7,850 bases of DNA. Origin: ZLKRG08 sp046091905. GTDB lineage: Bacteria > Actinomycetota > Actinomycetes > Nanopelagicales > Nanopelagicaceae. The first letter of the stretch is position 1, and the number at the start of each line of letters is the position of its first letter. The stretch covers positions 1 through 7,850 of the forward strand of contig JBJTCN010000034.1 of the NCBI GenBank assembly GCA_046091905.1, written 5' to 3'. This document shows positions 6,306 to 7,850 of the stretch, piece by piece. A model generated the notes under the pieces. The model was given only the letters and a program-made list of their open reading frames with translations. It was not told the DNA's origin and did not search any database. The translations under genes and the position numbers were made by a program.

Positions 6306-6378
6306 GCGCCCGTAGCTCAACGGATAGAGCATTTGACTACGGATCAAAAGGTTAGAGGTTCGAATACCCACGGGCGCA
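6306..6378 (+). tRNA. tRNA-Arg(ACG) with a defective T-stem
   Basis: The acceptor stem GCGCCCG (6306-6312) pairs perfectly with CGGGCGC (6371-6377), discriminator A at 6378, no encoded CCA. The D-arm GCTC/GAGC is intact. The anticodon stem TTTGA/TCAAA (6332-6336, 6344-6348) is fully paired around CTACGGA, giving anticodon ACG at 6339-6341, normally edited to ICG to read CGU/CGC/CGA. The T-loop TTCGAAT is conserved, but its stem is AGAGG (6354-6358) against ACCCA (6366-6370), with only two of five pairs possible. All other arms are sound. It may be a real but odd tRNA, a decaying copy, or carry a sequence error in bases 6366-6370. It lies 38 bases after fprA; TTTAAT at 6296-6301 could serve as its -10 box. 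Confidence 0.82.
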
Positions 6379-6383
6379 CAAAA

Positions 6384-6401
6384 GGTTTTGAGCGTAAAAC
6401 C
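6384..6401 (+). terminator. Short hairpin just after tRNA-Arg
   Basis: GGTTTT (6384-6389) and AAAACC (6396-6401) pair perfectly around a six-base loop, starting five bases after the tRNA discriminator. The position suits a transcript end or a 3'-processing signal. The stem is AT-rich and no T-run follows, so termination is uncertain. Confidence 0.3.
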
Positions 6402-6447
6402 GAAGTTCTAGTCTGACAGTCTGATTCTCAGTCAGTTGGTGACTTCG
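6401..6447 (+). other. Nested inverted repeats in the tRNA-Arg downstream spacer
   Basis: An outer pair CGAAGT (6401-6406) / ACTTCG (6442-6447) encloses an inner pair CTGAC (6413-6417) / GTCAG (6431-6435). The inner half also contains a short direct repeat (AGTCTGA at 6410-6416 and 6418-6424). The non-coding gap at 6379-6496 is 118 bases and otherwise featureless apart from the promoter of the next gene. It could be an mRNA or tRNA-precursor structure, or chance. Confidence 0.25.
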
Positions 6448-6484
6448 CTGCTTTATAGCCTGAAGGGCACTTTGGCTCAAGTTA

Positions 6485-6490
6485 TATTAT
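6485..6490 (+). promoter_or_regulatory. -10 box for the small membrane protein
   Basis: TATTAT (6485-6490) is followed by exactly six bases and then ATG at 6497; an overlapping TATATT lies at 6483-6488. No Shine-Dalgarno sequence lies between, which suits a leaderless mRNA. No good -35 is seen 16-18 bases upstream. Confidence 0.5.
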
Positions 6491-6496
6491 TTACGA

Positions 6497-6823
6497 ATGG
6501 AATCACTTGCTCTTGCTGTGTTGATTGTCGCAGGAACTGCTTTGTACGGTGGCCCCATCGCTTTTTTGCTTTCCTTATTCCGACCTGACAAAATCTCTCG
6601 ATTTCGTAGATGGTTTATTTTAGCTCTTGCAACCCTTGCGATTACTAGCGGAGTCTATTTGCTGTATGTGTCGATAATTGAGGGATACGGCCTGGGAAAT
6701 ATTGGTTGGGTCGGTCTCTTGGGTTTATTCACCGGAACAGCTGCGATCTGGCGTTTGTCTCGGGCAAGAAATATAGATAAAAGTGGGTGGGATAGTAATG
6801 GTGAGGACGAAATTTACGGCTAG
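6497..6823 (+). CDS. Small three-helix membrane protein of unknown function
   Basis: A 108-residue protein I do not recognise. Hydrophobic segments at about 3-28, 39-60 and 69-87 would cross the membrane. A basic loop between the first two (RPDKISRFRRWF, 29-40) probably faces the cytoplasm by the positive-inside rule. The C-terminal ~20 residues are polar and acidic (SNGEDEIYG). The ATG is supported by the -10 box six bases upstream. It has its own promoter and is separated from the tRNA-Arg by 118 bases, so it is likely an independent unit, unrelated to the glycan genes. No catalytic motif or recognisable domain is visible. Confidence 0.65.
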   Translation: MESLALAVLIVAGTALYGGPIAFLLSLFRPDKISRFRRWFILALATLAITSGVYLLYVSIIEGYGLGNIGWVGLLGLFTGTAAIWRLSRARNIDKSGWDSNGEDEIYG

Positions 6824-6971
6824 TGACTGTGATCTTTGCCCTTCAAAAAAACTTCAGTCAAATCCTCTAAAGTTATCTCTTGTACTTTTTCCAATCTTTA
6901 CAGTTTTATTTTGTGCACCTGCAATAACTATTACTGTTTCGATTGGTGGACAGCCTCTAGGGCTTTGGTGA
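6798..6971 (+). CDS. Doubtful small ORF overlapping the membrane protein's end
   Basis: ATG at 6798 opens a 57-codon frame that overlaps the previous gene by 26 bases in another frame; a GTG at 6783 would add five codons. The product has a short N-terminus with two cysteines (CDLC, 10-13 from the ATG) and one hydrophobic stretch (about residues 25-47) able to cross a membrane. GGTGGGA sits a few bases upstream as a weak ribosome binding site. I recognise no family. The frame may be chance, or the worn end of a longer membrane protein. It is followed by 52 bases with no clear terminator before the convergent DoxX-like gene. Confidence 0.28.
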   Translation: MVRTKFTASDCDLCPSKKLQSNPLKLSLVLFPIFTVLFCAPAITITVSIGGQPLGLW

Positions 6972-7023
6972 TATTGCGAATCTCGTGGTCACTGAGTCTC
7001 TCGCTAGGAGAATAAATCTTAAA

Positions 7024-7503
7024 TCACCGCTTAAAAGCTGGATTATTGCTCTTAATCGGAACTAACTTACTACCCACCACCATTGCGGCTCCAATTAAAA
7101 TCAAATTTTTAATGATGTATTGACCCTCCAAGGTTAAATTAAATGGAGCGCTAGTAAAACAAATTTCAGGACGTAAAATAAGCGGTAGAAAAGTGCCGGG
7201 CATTTGAACTGCCAATAGAAATAAACCAAAACGAATCAAAGGGGTCCAGAGTAAACACAGACCAATAAGCATTTCCCAGATACCTAGAATTGGGATAAAG
7301 ATGTCGGGATCAAACCAATAAATTGTCTTTGTAATCACATCATTTGCTGGAGAGTTACCGAAAGGTTTCAAAGCGCCAAACCAGATGAAAACGACACCAA
7401 GAGATACTCGAAGCACGGGAAGAGAGAACTTATCTAAATAGTTGATTAACAACACATCAAAGGTTTTGATATCAAAGTTCCTAAAGTCAGTTAGGTTTCT
7501 CAC
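7024..7503 (-). CDS. DoxX-like integral membrane protein
   Basis: A 159-residue protein with four predicted membrane helices at about 27-45, 69-87, 89-110 and 129-145, the topology and length of the DoxX/DoxD superfamily. Matching features are LRVSLGVVFIWFGALKPFG (31-49) in helix 1, ILGIWEMLIGLCLL (72-85) in helix 2, and TLEGQYIIKNLILIGAAMVVG (124-144) leading into helix 4. DoxX relatives are linked to thiol or quinone redox chemistry and stress, but no cysteine pair or other active site marks a role here (the single Cys pair positions, 83 and 115, are not a CxxC). The start is GTG at 7503, chosen for the strong GGAGG at 7516-7512, eight bases upstream. This is the best Shine-Dalgarno sequence in the window. 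The gene is divergent from the secreted-protein gene. Confidence 0.78.
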   Translation of the reverse strand: MRNLTDFRNFDIKTFDVLLINYLDKFSLPVLRVSLGVVFIWFGALKPFGNSPANDVITKTIYWFDPDIFIPILGIWEMLIGLCLLWTPLIRFGLFLLAVQMPGTFLPLILRPEICFTSAPFNLTLEGQYIIKNLILIGAAMVVGSKLVPIKSNNPAFKR

Positions 7504-7511
7504 GGATCTCC

Positions 7512-7516
7512 CCTCC
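7512..7516 (-). promoter_or_regulatory. Strong ribosome binding site of the DoxX-like gene
   Basis: On the minus strand GGAGG (7516-7512), within GGAGGGGAG, precedes GTG at 7503 by eight bases. It fixes this GTG as the start and stands out because most other starts here lack such a site. Confidence 0.75.
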
Positions 7517-7585
7517 AGTCAGATTTGTTCACTGCAGAGGCTAACAAATAAGAATCAGGTAAAAAATGCGGGTATGCCAACCTTT

Positions 7586-7594
7586 TGCTAATCT
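7586..7594 (+). promoter_or_regulatory. Extended -10 for the Thr-Pro secreted protein
   Basis: TGC followed by TAATCT (7589-7594) matches the extended -10 pattern TGN-TANNNT. Six bases later comes ATG at 7601, with no Shine-Dalgarno sequence between, which fits a leaderless mRNA. No clear -35 is seen. Confidence 0.5.
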
Positions 7595-7600
7595 TGATTT

Positions 7601-7850
7601 ATGTTTTGGCTACGGTTTCCAGCGCTTCTAATTGCGCTTTCGATGGTGCTGACTGGTGTTTCTCCAGCTAACGGAGCCCCAAGTGGGGGGAGCGGTAGCT
7701 CTGAATCAACACCAACACCCACACCAACACCCACACCCACACCCACACCCACACCAACACCCACACCCACACCCAAACTCACACCCACACCCACACCACA
7801 CCACACCACACATCACACACCACACACACCAAACCCACACACACAAACAC
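7601..7850 (+). CDS. Secreted protein with Thr-Pro repeat linker (5' part only)
   Basis: The frame is open from ATG 7601 to the window end (83 codons). Residues 1-26 look like a Sec signal peptide: R5 near the start, a hydrophobic core PALLIALSMVLTGV (7-20) and a likely cleavage region SPANGA (21-26). A Gly/Ser-rich spacer (28-36) follows. Then come 11 Thr-Pro pairs (37-58), a Lys-Leu interruption (59-60) and three more pairs (61-66). Past residue 66 the reading becomes His/Thr/Pro-rich, which looks like lost repeat register more than real protein. Such Thr/Pro linkers join the exported N-terminus to extracellular or wall-associated domains and are often glycosylated. The functional domain lies outside the window, so the role is unknown. 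The minus-strand frame over the same DNA is a valine-glycine artefact. Confidence 0.7.
   Translation, partial: MFWLRFPALLIALSMVLTGVSPANGAPSGGSGSSESTPTPTPTPTPTPTPTPTPTPTPKLTPTPTPHHTTHHTPHTPNPHTQT
7709..7850 (+). repeat. ACACCC/ACACCA hexamer repeat, degenerate at the end
   Basis: From 7709 to about 7798 the DNA is a tandem array of ACACCC and ACACCA units, in frame and coding Thr-Pro-Thr-Pro, with one AAACTC interruption at 7775-7780. From 7799 the units become irregular mixtures of CCACA and CACA with no constant period. This loss of register is typical of polymerase slippage or of a low-quality read end at an unresolved repeat. Confidence 0.85.

Noticed and set aside
101..6378. Integrated element with att repeats at the tRNA ends
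   Set aside because: I looked for a second copy of the tRNA-Ser or tRNA-Arg 3' ends elsewhere in the window and saw none, and there is no integrase gene.
6999..7011. TCTC/GAGA hairpin between the small ORF and the DoxX-like gene as a terminator
   Set aside because: The stem is only four base pairs and no T-run follows on either strand.
7588..7809. Minus-strand 73-codon frame rich in Val-Gly repeats
   Set aside because: It is the reverse reading of the ACACCC repeat. The plus-strand frame has a signal peptide, a promoter-like box and a sensible Thr-Pro linker, so the minus frame is a shadow.
7709..7850. Telomere-like or CRISPR-like array
   Set aside because: The units are six-base C/A repeats with no spacers, and they are in frame with a coding sequence. 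Nothing suggests a linear replicon end or a CRISPR.

Overview
The window looks like a compact, AT-rich actinobacterial chromosome segment. The clearest pointer is an FprA/adrenodoxin-type ferredoxin-NADP+ reductase. Supporting signs are tRNA genes with no encoded CCA, short spacers, and several starts placed exactly six bases after a TANNNT box, which fits leaderless transcripts. A streamlined freshwater actinobacterium (acI/Nanopelagicales-like) fits best, but this is inferred from style and gene content, not from a marker gene.

Layout: 1-33 is the 5' tip of a minus-strand gene. A tRNA-Ser(GCU) lies at 101-189. Next, on the minus strand at 230-1273, is a broken, chimeric gene. Its 5' part is a PAPS-dependent sulfotransferase, interrupted by an in-frame TAA. 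Its 3' end is the C-terminal part of a TauE/SafE-family permease, joined in frame. Divergent from it is a tightly coupled plus-strand run: a GT-A glycosyltransferase (1312-2127), a second larger GT2-family glycosyltransferase (2124-3644), a GT-B MurG/UGT-like glycosyltransferase (3641-4984) and the ferredoxin-NADP+ reductase (4999-6267). A tRNA-Arg(ACG) with a poorly paired T-arm follows at 6306-6378.

Beyond the tRNA-Arg are a spacer with several inverted repeats, a small three-helix membrane protein (6497-6823), a doubtful overlapping small ORF (6798-6971), a DoxX-like membrane protein on the minus strand (7024-7503), and the start of a secreted protein with a Thr-Pro repeat linker (7601 onward). 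The window ends inside that low-complexity repeat, which loses its register in the last 50 bases.

The three glycosyltransferases, and originally the sulfotransferase, look like a small module for making a surface glycan that may be sulfated. The sulfotransferase appears to be decaying, and the permease fragment fused to it records a deletion or recombination event. The reductase is probably a housekeeping electron-transfer enzyme sharing the transcript. I found no CRISPR array, transposase, integrase or clearly new defence system. The points most worth checking are the sulfotransferase-TauE/SafE fusion with its internal stop, the defective T-arm of the tRNA-Arg, and the recurring TANNNT-N6-start arrangement.
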